From: Heloderma charlesbogerti
Lineage: Eukaryota > Chordata > Lepidosauria > Squamata > Helodermatidae
DNA length: 64,000 bases
Assembly (NCBI GenBank): GCA_026122225.1
Contig: JANEZZ010000522.1
Coordinates: 1,054,001-1,118,000 of the forward strand
Direction: 5' to 3'
Shown here: positions 43,809-53,989 of the stretch, in pieces
Layout: every line of letters starts with the position of its first letter
Position numbering within the stretch: position 1 is the first letter of the stretch
Notes under the pieces: model-generated
Told to the model about the DNA's origin: nothing
Database searches by the model: none
Seen by the model: only the letters and a program-made list of their open reading frames with translations
Made by a program: the position numbers and the translations under genes

Positions 43809-44347
43809 TGTCAGGAGCGCTCTGGCGGCTTCTCCCAGTAGATTCCAATAGCCAACTCAAGACACAGCCGAAAGGATTTCTTTTCAAAACTTTAATCCTT
43901 TTACAACTTAATGGCTCTTTCAGATGCTAATCACCAGCGACTAAGCAAGGAACAGCAGGGTAGCCTAAGTTTCAAGTAGTCAGTTGATCCCCGTTTGAAA
44001 GAGAGTCACTTGAAGACCCAGAACTTATGGGCTAGGGAGAGATCCTCCCTCTTTCCCTTGGGTCTATGGGAGGCGGCTGTTGCTTGCACGCCAAACAGGC
44101 GCTACGCCTCCTCTCCACGCCCTCCATCACTCGTCGCTCTTTGCATCTGCGTTGAGCGTCTAAGAAGCCCCCCTCCCGCATTCCCTCACTACCCAGGTCG
44201 CTCTCGATCTCTGGAATGCTGGCAGGAGGAATCTCTGCCAGGTGCTGAGCCTGTGAGAGATGAGCTGGCCCCTCTCCCACGGATAGCTGTTCCTCCTCAG
44301 AATCCGAACTGCTCTGAGGCTCTCTGGGCTCAGTTTCCACCCTGACA
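43809..44347 (-). mobile_element. Solo LTR inserted in BovB
   Basis: The termini are TGTCAGGAGCGC at the left and CACCCTGACA at the right (inverted TGTCAGG/CCTGACA). The BovB sequence resumes immediately on both sides (ACATTCC ... TTCCCTTGATATC). The 5-bp flanks ATTCC and GTTCC differ at one base. On the minus strand a frame stays open across most of the LTR, rich in S, E and R (SSSDSEEEQLSVGEG and AEIPPASIPEIESDLG). No internal retroviral or Gypsy genes remain. I cannot tell ERV from Gypsy on ends alone. Confidence 0.78.
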
Positions 44348-44549
44348 GTTCCCTTGATATCTCCGATTTTCTTGCAAAGATCTCTAGTCTTTCCCATTCT
44401 ATTGTTTTTGTTTGATTTCTTTGCATTGTTCATTTAAGAAGGCCTTCTTGTCTCTCCTTGCTATTCTCTGGAACTCTGCATTCAGTTGGATATATCTTCC
44501 CCTTTCTCCCTTCCTTTTCGCTTCCCATCTTTCCTCAACTACTTGTAAA

Positions 44550-45553
44550 TAGGGATGTATGAAACACCTGGTTTTGTCCAGGGACATCTGTAGTGGGGGG
44601 GAGGCGCTCCATCCCTCCTCCAAAATCCTCGACGGGGGGAGAGGTGATCCGTTCTTCCCCCCCGGAATCCTGCCCGGCCAGCTCCACTCCGCAGCCAGGC
44701 CGGAAAGCCACCGGCTGGGCCAACCCGCAGTGGGGCCTCCAGCTGCTGCTGGGCTGGTACGGACGCAAATGGTGTCCTGAGTAGGGGACACCATTTGCAT
44801 CCCTATGGTAGCCCGTGATAGGCTACGTAAATATTTACGTAGCCTATCACGGCAAGCAAAAAAACCCCAACAGCGTATGCAAATGGTGGCAGCTATGGCG
44901 GCTGCATTTATGTTCCCTTTTTTTCACTGTTTTAGCCTACGTAAATATTTACGTAAGCTATTACGGCAAAAAAAAAGGGGAACACAAATGGCGTAGTGGG
45001 CGCCATTTGCGTTCCTTTTTTCCCCTCGCTGCTTTAGACTATGTAAATATTTACGTAGGCTATTATGGCAAAAGGAAAAAGGAATGCAAATAGCGCCCAC
45101 TACGCCATTTGCGTTCCCCTTTTTTCCCCACCTTAATAGCTTATGTAAATATTTACATACGCTAAAACAGCGAAAAAAAGGGAACGCAAATGGCGGCCAC
45201 CGTAGCTGCCGCCATTTGTGTACGCTGTTTTTTTTTTTGGCTTGCCGTGATAGGCTATGTAAATACTTATGTAGCCTATCACAGCCTCCGCAGGGACGTA
45301 AATGGTGTCCCTGCATTAGCCGTGATAGGCTACGTAATTATTTACGTAGCCTATCACGGCTATGATGAGGAAGCGAATGGCAGCTGCAGACACGGTCGCC
45401 ATTCGCAAGTCAGCACGGACGGCAGCAGGTAAGTGCTCCGTTTCGTGTGCCTTTCGTGGGGGGGGGGCTTCGTTCCGCCATGGATTTCAGGGGGCCGAAT
45501 GCACTGGCATTCGGCCTCACCGAGATCTATGGCAGAATTCTCTGACATCCCTA
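44550..45553. mobile_element. Palindromic-array hAT-type element, copy 5 (inside BovB)
   Basis: The termini are TAGGGATG and CATCCCTA. The flanks CTTGTAAA (44542-44549) and GTTGTAAA (45554-45561) match at 7 of 8 bases. BovB ORF2 continues across the insertion point. The A arm at the left has lost its donor (AGGTGTTT at the expected site). The B arm at the right has a perfect AGGTAAGT at 45427-45434 (+) but its ATG exon is not recognisable. Palindromes lie near 44816-44852, 44932-44966, 45030-45065, 45136-45170, 45246-45283 and 45320-45361. Between them stand CAAATGG units. Of the seven copies it is the largest and the most divergent in its arms. Confidence 0.93.
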
Positions 45554-46304
45554 GTTGTAAAGCCTCATCAGACAGCCACTTTGCTTTCTTGCATTTCTTT
45601 TTCTTTGGGATGGATTTAGTTGCTGCCTCCTGAACAATGTTACGGACCTCCGTCCATAGTTCCTCAGGCACTCTGTCTGTCAGGTCTAATCCCTGAAATC
45701 TATTCCTCACCTCCACTGTATATTCATAAGGGATATGATTTAGATCATACCTGAATGGTTTAGTGGTTTTCCCTACGTCCTTCAATTTAAGCCGAAATTT
45801 TGCAAGAAGAAGCTCATGATCTGAGCCACAATCAGCTCCAGGTCTTGTTTTTACTGACTGTATAGAGCTTCTCCATCTTTGGCTGCAAAGTACATAATCA
45901 ATCTGATTTCAATATTGACCATCTGGTGATGTCCATGTGTAGAGTCGCCTCTTGTGCTGTTGGAAAAGAGTGTTTGCTATGATCAGCATGTTCTCTTGGC
46001 AAAACTCTATTAGCCTTTGTCCTGCTTCATTTTGTACACCAAGGCCATGCTTGCCTGTTATTCCGGTGATTTCTTGACTTCCTGCTTTAGCATTCCAGTC
46101 CCCTATGATGAAAAGGACGTCTTTTCTTGGTGTTAGAAACTAGAAGGTGTCGTAGGTCTTCATAGAACCGATCAACCACAGCTTCTTTGGCCTCAGTGGT
46201 TGGGGCATAGACTTGAATGACTGTGATGTTGAATGGTTTGCCTTGGATTCATACTGAGATCATTCTATCATTTTTGAGATTGTACCCCAGTACTGCTTTT
46301 CCCA

Positions 46305-46645
46305 GCGTGGGCCGCGGTGGCTTAGTGGTTAAGACGCTGAACTGCAGACTGGAAGGTCGGCAGGTCAGCAGTTCGAGACCCGAGTGCTGCGTGACGGAGT
46401 GAGCTCCCGTCTTCAGTCCCAGCTTCTGCCAACCTAGCAGTTCGAAAGCAAGAAATTGCAAGTAGATAAATAGGTACCGCCTCGGCGGGAAAGGTAACAG
46501 CGTTCCGTGCACCTTGGTGTTCAGTCATGCCGGCCACATGACCACGGAAGCGTCTTCGGACAGCGCTGGCTCTTCGGCTTAGAAACGGGGATGAACACCG
46601 CACTCTAGAGTCGGTCACGACTGGTTGGGGACACCTTTACCTTTT
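46305..46645 (+). mobile_element. Sauria SINE, full length, inside BovB
   Basis: The tRNA-related head has an A-box-like TGGCTTAGTGGTT at 46318 and a B-box AGTTCGAGACC at 46370-46380. The conserved body includes TACCGCCTCGGCGGGAAAGG and GCCGGCCACATGACCACGG. The end reads AGTCGGTCACGACTGG, then ACCTTTACCTTTT. A 14-bp target duplication TACTGCTTTTCCCA flanks it (46291-46304, 46646-46659). Sauria SINEs are known to be mobilised by BovB-type LINE enzymes, and this one has landed in a BovB copy. Confidence 0.93.
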
Positions 46646-46794
46646 TACTGCTTTTCCCACCCTTTTGTTGACTATGAGTGCTACTGCATTTCTTCGAAGG
46701 GATTTTTGCCAACAGTAGTAGATATAATGGTCACCTGAATTAAATTCGCCCATGCCTGTCCATTTTAGTTCACTGCTTCCCAAGATGTCGATGT

Positions 46795-47190
46795 TCAATT
46801 TTGCCATCTCATGTTTGCCATCTCCAGCTTACCTTGATTCACTGATCTTACATTCCAGGTTCCTAAACAATATTGTTCTTTACAGCATCGGATTTTCTTT
46901 TCAGCACCAGACACATCCACAGCTGAGTGTCCTTTCGGCTTTGGTCCAGCCGCTTCACTCTTTCTGGTGCTACTTGGAAATTCCCTCTGCTCTTCCCCAG
47001 TAGTATATTGGACACCTTCCGACCTGAGGGGCTCATCTTCCGGCGTCATCTCTTTTAGCCTTGTGATACATTCCATGGGGTTTTCTTGGCAGGAATACTG
47101 GAGTGGGTTGCCATTTCCTTCTCCAGTGGACCACATTTTGTCAGAACTCTCCACCATGACCTGTCCGTCTTGGGTGGCCCTGCACGGCAT
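46795..47190 (-). pseudogene. BovB ORF2 start (endonuclease N-terminus)
   Basis: This begins MPCRATQDGQVMVESSDKMW and includes CCKEQYCLGTWNVRSVNQGK, where LGTWNVRS marks the start of the endonuclease domain. It is nearly identical to the frame at 8544-8026, which fixes the family and the 5' end. The frame breaks at about residue 128. Confidence 0.85.
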
Positions 47191-47269
47191 AGCTTATGGC
47201 TTCACTGAGTTACGCAAGCCCCTTCGCCACAACAAGGCAGTGATCCATGAAGGGGGAGGTGAGGATACA

Positions 47270-49205
47270 CTGCAACATTTATTGCATGTCCCCCTTGTAG
47301 TAACTAAATGTGGATCATGATGATGATAATGATGACCAAGTTTCTGAAATGCCAAGAGGGAACTAGGGGGAGTTCCAAAGGGAGAGTGCTGCTACCAAAA
47401 AGGCCCTGCTCCTTGTAGTCACATCAGCTTAATTAGAAAGCTGGGGTATCCAGAACAGGATCTTAGGGTGCAGGAAGGTTCATATAGGCACAGGCCTTCT
47501 CTTTGCATCCTTGCTGACCAGTCGTGGTGCACAGATGGAAGTAAGAGGGTGCTCTCCATGATTAATCTTTTTAAAATAGTGATGAAACAGAAGGAGGAAG
47601 CAGTCTCTTAGGTAAGCTAGACTGAAGCTGTTAGAGGGGTGCCTGAACCAGTGAAGGCATGCAGACTAGATAACCACCAGATTTCTTTCAGCTCTGTCAG
47701 TCAGTCTATGACCGTGGTTATCAACCACTATAATGGAAACATCTGTGTGGATCTCTGCTTGGGTCTACCAGGGCCAGCAACTAAATCCTCTTCTTTGCGC
47801 TTTTGTGCGTATATGTTTGTGTATGGGATGGGAAGTGCTTGATTTTGTCCATGTGGCGCCGGAGCCCCGCATATGCGCAAGACTGCTGGTTGCCATGAGC
47901 AGCTTTGATTAAAGCTTCCCGCGGAACATCTGAAAACCCATTTTTCCTGTATACATTAAGCTGTGGTCAAACATCATCCACATGGTTTGAAACGTACTCA
48001 TTAGAAACAACTCAGTAACAATGGAGGTCTCCGTCCACAGCAAGGGTGTGTCAGGTCTCTCGATCCATGTGCGTAAACAAGGGCACAACAAATGTTGTGA
48101 GTATAAACTCTCCAAACCTATAAGACTAAACTCCTGTGACATATTTATGTTCCCACATACACAAATCACATCAACTCTCACACTCTCCTATCTTGATGAG
48201 TCACTGGACTTCAAACAGAGTGCAGGAGGCAGCTGGATCCACTAAACAATGTCTTCGGCGCTATGAACGTGTGCCAGATAATAAGGGGGAGAATCACAAT
48301 TAAAATGTCAAGCTGTATCATATTTCCATAACAAAGTCAGAGAGGATTTCCCTCTCTGCTTTTTCTTTCCCTTTCTGTTTACCATGTTTAGAGAGCTGAG
48401 CCTGGGTTTTTCCATGCTGTGGTTTTCCAGCTATGCAGGAGATATACACAGTATATTATATGCACAACAGTTGCTTCCTACATGATATAATTTGTTGAAC
48501 ATACGCATTTAAAATGTATAACAGAATCATGAAGAGTTCCCTTTCTAAAAAGTGATTTCATTAGACAACTGACTTAAGCAGAATTTTGCTTTGAGGTTTC
48601 TGGTGCTATTCTTTGCTCTTTACTGCTCCCCGCTTCCCACTTGGCATCATCATAATCATTTGTGTCTTTTTGGTTTTCTAGCACTCTACCAGAAGTAGAG
48701 CAATAAGTCTTTTCTGTCTATTTCCAGTGAAAGGTTCTGAGACCAATCTCCCAAAGTCTTTTGAAAAACTCTTGATACATAAATATTGCTATTATATTTA
48801 GGCCAAAGATTCCCATTGACCACCAAATTCAGTATTAGCATTTTATCATTGCCTCCAAGCAGTCTGTTGTCTGGCCCAGATCCTCTTCCATGACATCAGA
48901 GTAGCTGAGCCAATGACAGCCAGAGGGACAACATCTCAATATTTCCCCTGTGCACTTTACAGATGCCCAACAGATATATTATTCAGTAATTACTGCTAAG
49001 TAGAACTCTTTGGGGATTTTTTTCAGATGTAAGTTGTCTTTCAGGGGAAGATGATTGAAAATGATATGTTTTCTCAATCTCTGGGTTGTTTGTTTCCATC
49101 CTCCTTTGACTGCTCCCTCTCTATATCCCAAATTGGTGGTGTAGTACTAGCATGTAGAATGGCTTTTGTTTTTTACCGCTCTTGCCCGCTGTCTATGTAG
49201 GCTGC
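47270..49205. other. Unassigned sequence
   Basis: No gene or named repeat recognised. The frames present are short and lack domain-like features. Confidence 0.4.
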
Positions 49206-49209
49206 CAAA

Positions 49210-49436
49210 ACAACCAATGAACAACCCACAGTTCTGAGTTGACGCATAATGACAACCCATGGTTTAAACAACCCAGGGTTCACAACCTAACACCAAATCA
49301 TGCATTCCCTTTCTGGGTTGTTATGGTTAACAAACCATGGTTTGTTAGTGCAGCTGGGTTTGCACATCATGACAACCCAGAATCCAACAACCCAGGGGTT
49401 AAATAAACCATGGGTTAGCATTATGTGTGAACCAGG
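49210..49436. mobile_element. Fold-back MITE of the 'AACCCATGGTTT' type
   Basis: GCATAATGACAACCCATGG at the left pairs with CCATGGGTTAGCATTATG at the right. An inner pair (CTGGGTTGTTATGG and CATCATGACAACCCAG) gives a second stem. The whole region is rich in AACCCA / TGGGTT words on both strands, as in the short fold-back hAT MITEs of reptiles. Exact limits are uncertain. Confidence 0.65.
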
Positions 49437-49947
49437 TCAATGTTACATGACCATGTAGCACCATTTCCAGGGACAATTTCAGCCCCATTTTCTAAGTGCA
49501 CCGCAGGAGCCTAGCTTTCTCAGAGGGACTTTAAATACCTTTAAATAATTTAAAAAAGAAAGAAAGAAAAAAGAAAATGGTTAAAATTGACTCTGATCAC
49601 CTCATATTACTGTAGGTTTATACATTCAAGATTTAAGAACATGCTAGATTCAACTTATGAATTGACTAATTTTGAGTTTTGGCAGCATTACTAAACAAGG
49701 CTAATGGTTTCTAGTTGTGGATAGACCAACCCTACATTATCTTTTAAAAAGCCATCTAAGATAGGAAACATCATTATATCTTGCAGTAGTGAGCTCCATA
49801 AATTATGCTATGTATCATTTAAAGAAAGACATCCTTTTGGCAGATCTGACCTTCCTGCCTTAGCAGGTAGTCTATCATCTTTTATTTTTTTAATTATTGT
49901 GAATGTCCACAAATAAAACAAACAAACAAACAAAAAACATAACAAAA

Positions 49948-49987
<40 letters not shown>

Positions 49988-50058
49988 ACATATTCTAAAA
50001 CCCTCAGTTTCAAATTATTACAATATTCTAGAAAGAGTAAAAGAAAGAAAGAAATAGG

Positions 50059-50882
50059 TTATACATAAACTTCAGTAAAAGCAGACCAAATATCCACATA
50101 TGTCCATTTGCAAGTTATGCCTACATCAACTCTTTCAAATGTTGCTAGTGTTGTTAAGTCTTCGATCCATTGTATTATAGGTGGTGAGCTTTTATCCTTC
50201 CAGTAACGCAGTATCAGTCTTTTAGCAACCAAAAGGGTACAAAAGATCCATTTACGCTGACCATGTGTTACGTTCCAAGAAGCAGGTAAGTAATTTAAAA
50301 GAACATTTACATCAGTAAATATTAAAGAGCTTTCCAATACAAAATTTATCCATATAATAGCTTCCTCCCAAAAGGCGGCAACCATTGGGCATTACCAAAA
50401 CATATGACTGCATTACACTTCCAACAATTAGCCGAATTTGACAAGCCTTTATTAAAAAGACGTTGTGGCATCCAATAGACCTGAAACAGACGTTTTTGCT
50501 GGATAGGGCATAACCGAAGATATGTTGAGATGTCTGATACTGATGCCAAAATGACAGTCCACTGATTAAACAAAATAGGACATTCCAATTTCCTGTTCCA
50601 TTCCTGCTGTAAACCACTTGTATCATATTTATTCATTGATAATAAACATTTATAAACATGACTCGTAGGTTGATATATCTGATCAGCTTCAATAAGTAAT
50701 TCCAGTAGCAAAGGAGACTCTGAAGCAATAAAAGCAGCAGGACCAAATCTAGATACCAACAAATGTTTCAGTTGCAAGTATTGCCATTCTGCTGTAGCAG
50801 GCAAATCAAAGTGATCTCGCAAAGTTGAAAATAACAAAAACTCATCATCACCCTCCACTAATTGATCCAGGGTAAAGATCAT
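50059..50882 (-). pseudogene. L1-clade ORF2 C-terminal domain remnant
   Basis: Two overlapping frames (50882-50346, then 50385-50059) carry the L1 ORF2 region downstream of RT. First is MIFTLDQLVEGDDEFLLFST, then RLCPIQQKRLFQVYWMPQRL and SNSANCWKCNAVI, which corresponds to the CCHC-type CWRC motif region with its final Cys/His spacing damaged. Then come AFWEEAIIWINFVLESSL and LLVAKRLILRYWKD. Together they reach the natural C-terminus. A frameshift near 50370 separates them. Endonuclease and polymerase are absent. Confidence 0.83.
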
Positions 50883-50983
50883 TTTATCTGTCCAGGTCCG
50901 CTATAAAAACATTTTCTTTGCAATTCTTAAATCTGGATTTCCCCATAAAGTCAATTTACCATGGTAAAAACATGGGTCAAACT

Positions 50984-51980
50984 TAGGGATGTCAGAGAAT
51001 TCCACCACGGATCTCGGTGAGGCCAAATGCCAGTGCATTCAGCCCCCCGAAATCTGTGGCAGAACGGCCTGCCCCCCCACCCCCCCACAGATCCCCCCCT
51101 GAGACGAGACTTACCTGGGGCGGATCTTCCGGGCGGCAGCGGCTCCGGCAGCGGCTCTGGCGGCAGCTCCGGCAAAGGCGGCGGCGGCGGCCGGTCTTCT
51201 GACCGACTGCTGCTGCCGCCATGTCCAGGCTTGTGGGGAAAAAAAAAAAAGTGATAGGCTACGTAAAGATTTACGTAGCCTATCATGGCTAGGTTTTAAA
51301 AAAAAGAAAAAAAGACGTGATAGGCTACGTAAATCTTTACGTAGCCTATCATGGTTGGGGGTGTGTTTAAAAAAAAAAAACGCGTACGCAAATGGTGGTG
51401 GCTACGGTCGCCGCCATTTGCGTTCCTTCTTTTTGGCCATCTTAATCTATGTAAATATTTACGTAGACTATGACGGAGAAAATCAAGGGGAACATGAATA
51501 GCGTAGCAGGCGCTAATTGCGTCCCTTTTTCATTCACCATTTTAGCCTATGTAAATCTTTACATAGGCTAAAACGGGGAATCAAAAGGGGACGCAAATGG
51601 CGCCCGCTACGCTATTTGTGTTCCCCTTGATTTTCGCCGTCAAAGTCTACGTAAATATTTACTTAGATTAAGACGGTAAAAAGAAGGAATGCAAATGGCG
51701 GCAGCAGTAGCCGCCGCCATTTGCGTACACGTTGTTTGTTTGTTTGTTTTTACCCAGAGCCCTCCGCAGCCGGAAATCCAGCTGCAGATGGCTCTGGCCT
51801 GGCCGGGCCTGGCCAGCTGCTCTGCGGAGCTGCCGCGGAGCACAGCTGGCCGTTCGAGGATTCCGGGAGGAGGAACGGAGCGCCTCCCCCCCAGCCAGGA
51901 TTCCGGGGGGAGGGACGGAATGCCTCCCCCCCCACCATCAACATAATCCACGAAAGGTAAGTCACTTTTGTACATCCCTA
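50984..51980. mobile_element. Palindromic-array hAT-type element, copy 6 (inside L1)
   Basis: The 8-bp duplication GTCAAACT is exact (50976-50983 and 51981-51988), with termini TAGGGATG and CATCCCTA. The B arm is at the left. On the minus strand, ATG at 51222 opens 36 codons (MAAAAVGQKTGRRRRLCRSC ... RPEDPPQ) ending exactly at a perfect donor AGGTAAGT (51116-51109). The A arm at the right has the donor AGGTAAGT at 51955-51962 (+). Nested palindromes lie near 51251, 51316, 51385, 51445, 51545, 51645 and 51695. This is the best-preserved pair of arms in the window. Confidence 0.95.
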
Positions 51981-52181
51981 GTCAAACTGTAATTGATGTG
52001 ACATTATACGCCACACTTCTCTAACTGCCAAAATTGTGGGAGGAGCTCTGTCTGTCTTAATATGCCGAGAACCTAATGCCATCCATTTAAAGAGAGGCTC
52101 CAGACAAGAAGATTCCAACACTGACGGAACATCTAATCTAAGTGGAAAAGACCAAAGTTTAGTACAAGTCAGCAAATAGCC

Positions 52182-52437
52182 CCAGTGGTACATTGCTAAA
52201 TCCAGAAAACCGAACCAGCCTTCATTAATTGGAAGTTGCATCCTTTTCAAAGATATTCTTGGTGGAAAGGACCCCAGAAGAATTTACAGAACAAAGCATT
52301 AAGTTTACATCTATCATCTATTTAAACTCTGTGTATACCATTCCCATTCTCCCCATGAATATCTTTGAAAAGGATGCAACTTCCAATTACCGAAGGCTGG
52401 TTTGGTTTTCCGGATTTAGCTATGTACCATTGGGCCT
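52182..52437. repeat. Inverted repeat at the L1 5' junction
   Basis: Arms 52182-52262 and 52357-52437 are about 80 bp each and inverted (AAAAGGATGCAACTTCCAAT shared), separated by 94 bp of L1 coding sequence. Both arms encode the same L1 block (KRMQLPI.EGWFGF.DLAMYH) in opposite directions. This fits a 5'-inversion event with overlap, or a second head-to-head copy. Confidence 0.8.
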
Positions 52438-52559
52438 GGTGGGGAATACGATAATACAAAGAAGGATTGTGAAGGTTAATGAGTTGATTTTTCTAACAAG
52501 ACACCGTTATTATACAATTGACATGTGCGCTACATTGCTTTTTAATTACTTTTATAGCA

Positions 52560-53340
52560 TTTGGCAGGGATGTGGAACTGGGATATAGATCATTTCCTTG
52601 AAATACAGCAGATGGCCCATGTCCCTGGTAGAATATTTCGAGCTCTTAGCCAGTTCTTTTTGTCCCTTATAAACTTCACTTACTGTAATAATGTGGTCAA
52701 AGGCCACATTATTTCCTTTGACTGGCATGCCATTAGTTTAGTGAAGTTACATCCAACAGCTGGGTGTGAATTGGGCTCTGTGTGATTCCCCTGGCAAACG
52801 GGAAAACAGCAAGCAAGGGAAACAAACTGCAGAGAAACTGGAACTGAAGCTATGTACATGCTTAAAAAAAGCCAAGCAAGACTAAGGTTCGTACATAGGC
52901 AGTTTTTAGCCATCTTTTTTCGGTGCTTATTACTTAGTTTTAGTTTGGTTCTGCCCAAAGGTGACTCTCATAATATCTAATGGCCTTTCCACACAGTAAG
53001 TCAATGCATGCCCCAACTGCATTTTAGCCTTTGGAATATTCTCACAAGTCCCCTTTGGCCACAAAAATGCTATTCCCCATTTGCACAGAACAGATAGGGA
53101 GCCATCATTTTATTTAGGTATTTTTACAGCCCTAAAACAGCTGCACTGGTTCCCCTATTCACCTTTCTGGTCTCTTTCTTTCCTCCCTTCTTCAGCCATG
53201 TCCATCCCACCCTGTCCAAAATAATGTGGCTTTACATTTCATGAAGAATCAATGTTTGTTGAGTTGAAGCTTGTCTCTGTATGCCCTTGCAAATTGTACA
53301 TCCCACATATTAGGAGGCTATAAAACATTTGTCAGTTAAT
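52560..53340. other. Unassigned sequence
   Basis: No gene or named repeat recognised. Confidence 0.4.
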
Positions 53341-53348
53341 TATGTGAT

Positions 53349-53630
53349 AATTTATTTATTTGTTTGTTTGTTTATTTATTTATTTATTTATTTTTATTAC
53401 CTTTATATCCCGCCTTTTTTCCTCCTTAAGGAACCCAAGGCGGCATCCATAATCCTCCTCCTCCCCATTTTAGCCTCACAACAACAACCCTGTGAGGTAG
53501 GTTGGGCTGAGAGTCTATGACTGGCCCAAAGTCACTCAGTGAGCTTCCATGGCCGAGTGGGGGTTATAACCTGGATCTCCCAACTCCCATTCCAACACTC
53601 TAGCCACTACACCACACTTGCTAAATTACA
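53349..53630 (-). mobile_element. MIR-like tRNA SINE with (TTTA)n tail
   Basis: This is the best copy of the family. The reverse complement runs from a tRNA-like head (GTGGTGTAGTGGCTAGAGTG) through a B-box-like GGTTATAACCCCC and the core AACCTACCTCACAGGGTTGT. It ends in the GCCGCCTTGGGTTCC / GGCGGGATATAAAGG tail and an ATAAATAAAT run. Other copies: 16463-16690 (-) and 59576-59812 (+). Confidence 0.8.
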
Positions 53631-53852
53631 TCTTCGCTGAGAATGACTTCCATTGAATCTATGGTCTGCTGTTTGTTTTAGACCTTATCTGACTTTCTGA
53701 ACATTCATGGGCTAAAGTGCAATTTAGTGCTCAAGTATATTCCACTCTTTCATCTGCCTTTTATTTATATATGTTATTTTATTTAGGGTACTAGCTGCTT
53801 TTCTTCTTAAAAGTACCCCAAACAGTATATGGGATTAATGATCATTTAAAAG

Positions 53853-53973
53853 TCACCTTGTTGTTGTTGTTCAGTCGTTCAGTCGTGTCCGGCTCTCCGT
53901 GACCCCATGGACCATAGCACACCAGGCCTTCCTGTCCTGCGCTCTCTCCCGGAGCGTGCTCAAGTCCATAAGA
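53853..53973 (-). mobile_element. 5'-truncated BovB 3' end
   Basis: It contains (GTT)n, TCAGTCGTTCAGTCGTGTCC, then CGTGACCCCATGGACCATAG and TCCCGGAGCGTGCTCAAG. It stops after about 120 bases. The flanks AGTCACCTT are duplicated on both sides (about 53844-53852 and 53974-53982), showing an independent short BovB insertion. Confidence 0.88.
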
Positions 53974-53989
53974 GTCACCTTAGTACAAT

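Larger units (their letters stand above)
42282..47254 (-). mobile_element. Near full-length BovB LINE carrying three later insertions
   Basis: A 12-bp target duplication GGAGGTGAGGAT flanks it (42270-42281 and 47255-47266). The 3' end is at the left with a (GTT)n tail and the 5' end at the right. Subtracting the solo LTR (43809-44347), palindromic element copy 5 (44550-45553), the Sauria SINE (46305-46645) and their duplications leaves about 3.06 kb, close to a complete BovB. ORF2 remains readable in pieces: endonuclease start at 47190-46795, a middle segment at 45785-45556, RT motifs near 43740-43050, and the C-terminus at 43043-42290. Frameshifts and stops make it inactive. Confidence 0.95.
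49900..52262 (-). mobile_element. L1-clade LINE, 3' end, with palindromic element inside
   Basis: ORF2 C-terminal coding lies at 50059-50882 and 51989-52262, and the 3' UTR and tail extend to about 49900, with a (TA)n tract at 49951-49981. Palindromic element copy 6 interrupts it at 50984-51980. Reading through the empty site restores QFDPCFYHGKLTLWGNPDLR, a conserved L1 block. To the right, coding continues (LFCKFFWGPFPPRISLKRMQ) through 52356 and then meets an inverted copy of itself (52357-52437). Confidence 0.85.

Noticed and set aside
50270..50290. Splice donor AGGTAAGT at about 50285
   Set aside because: Lies within the L1 ORF2 remnant on the non-coding strand; no paired structure or recurring arm context.
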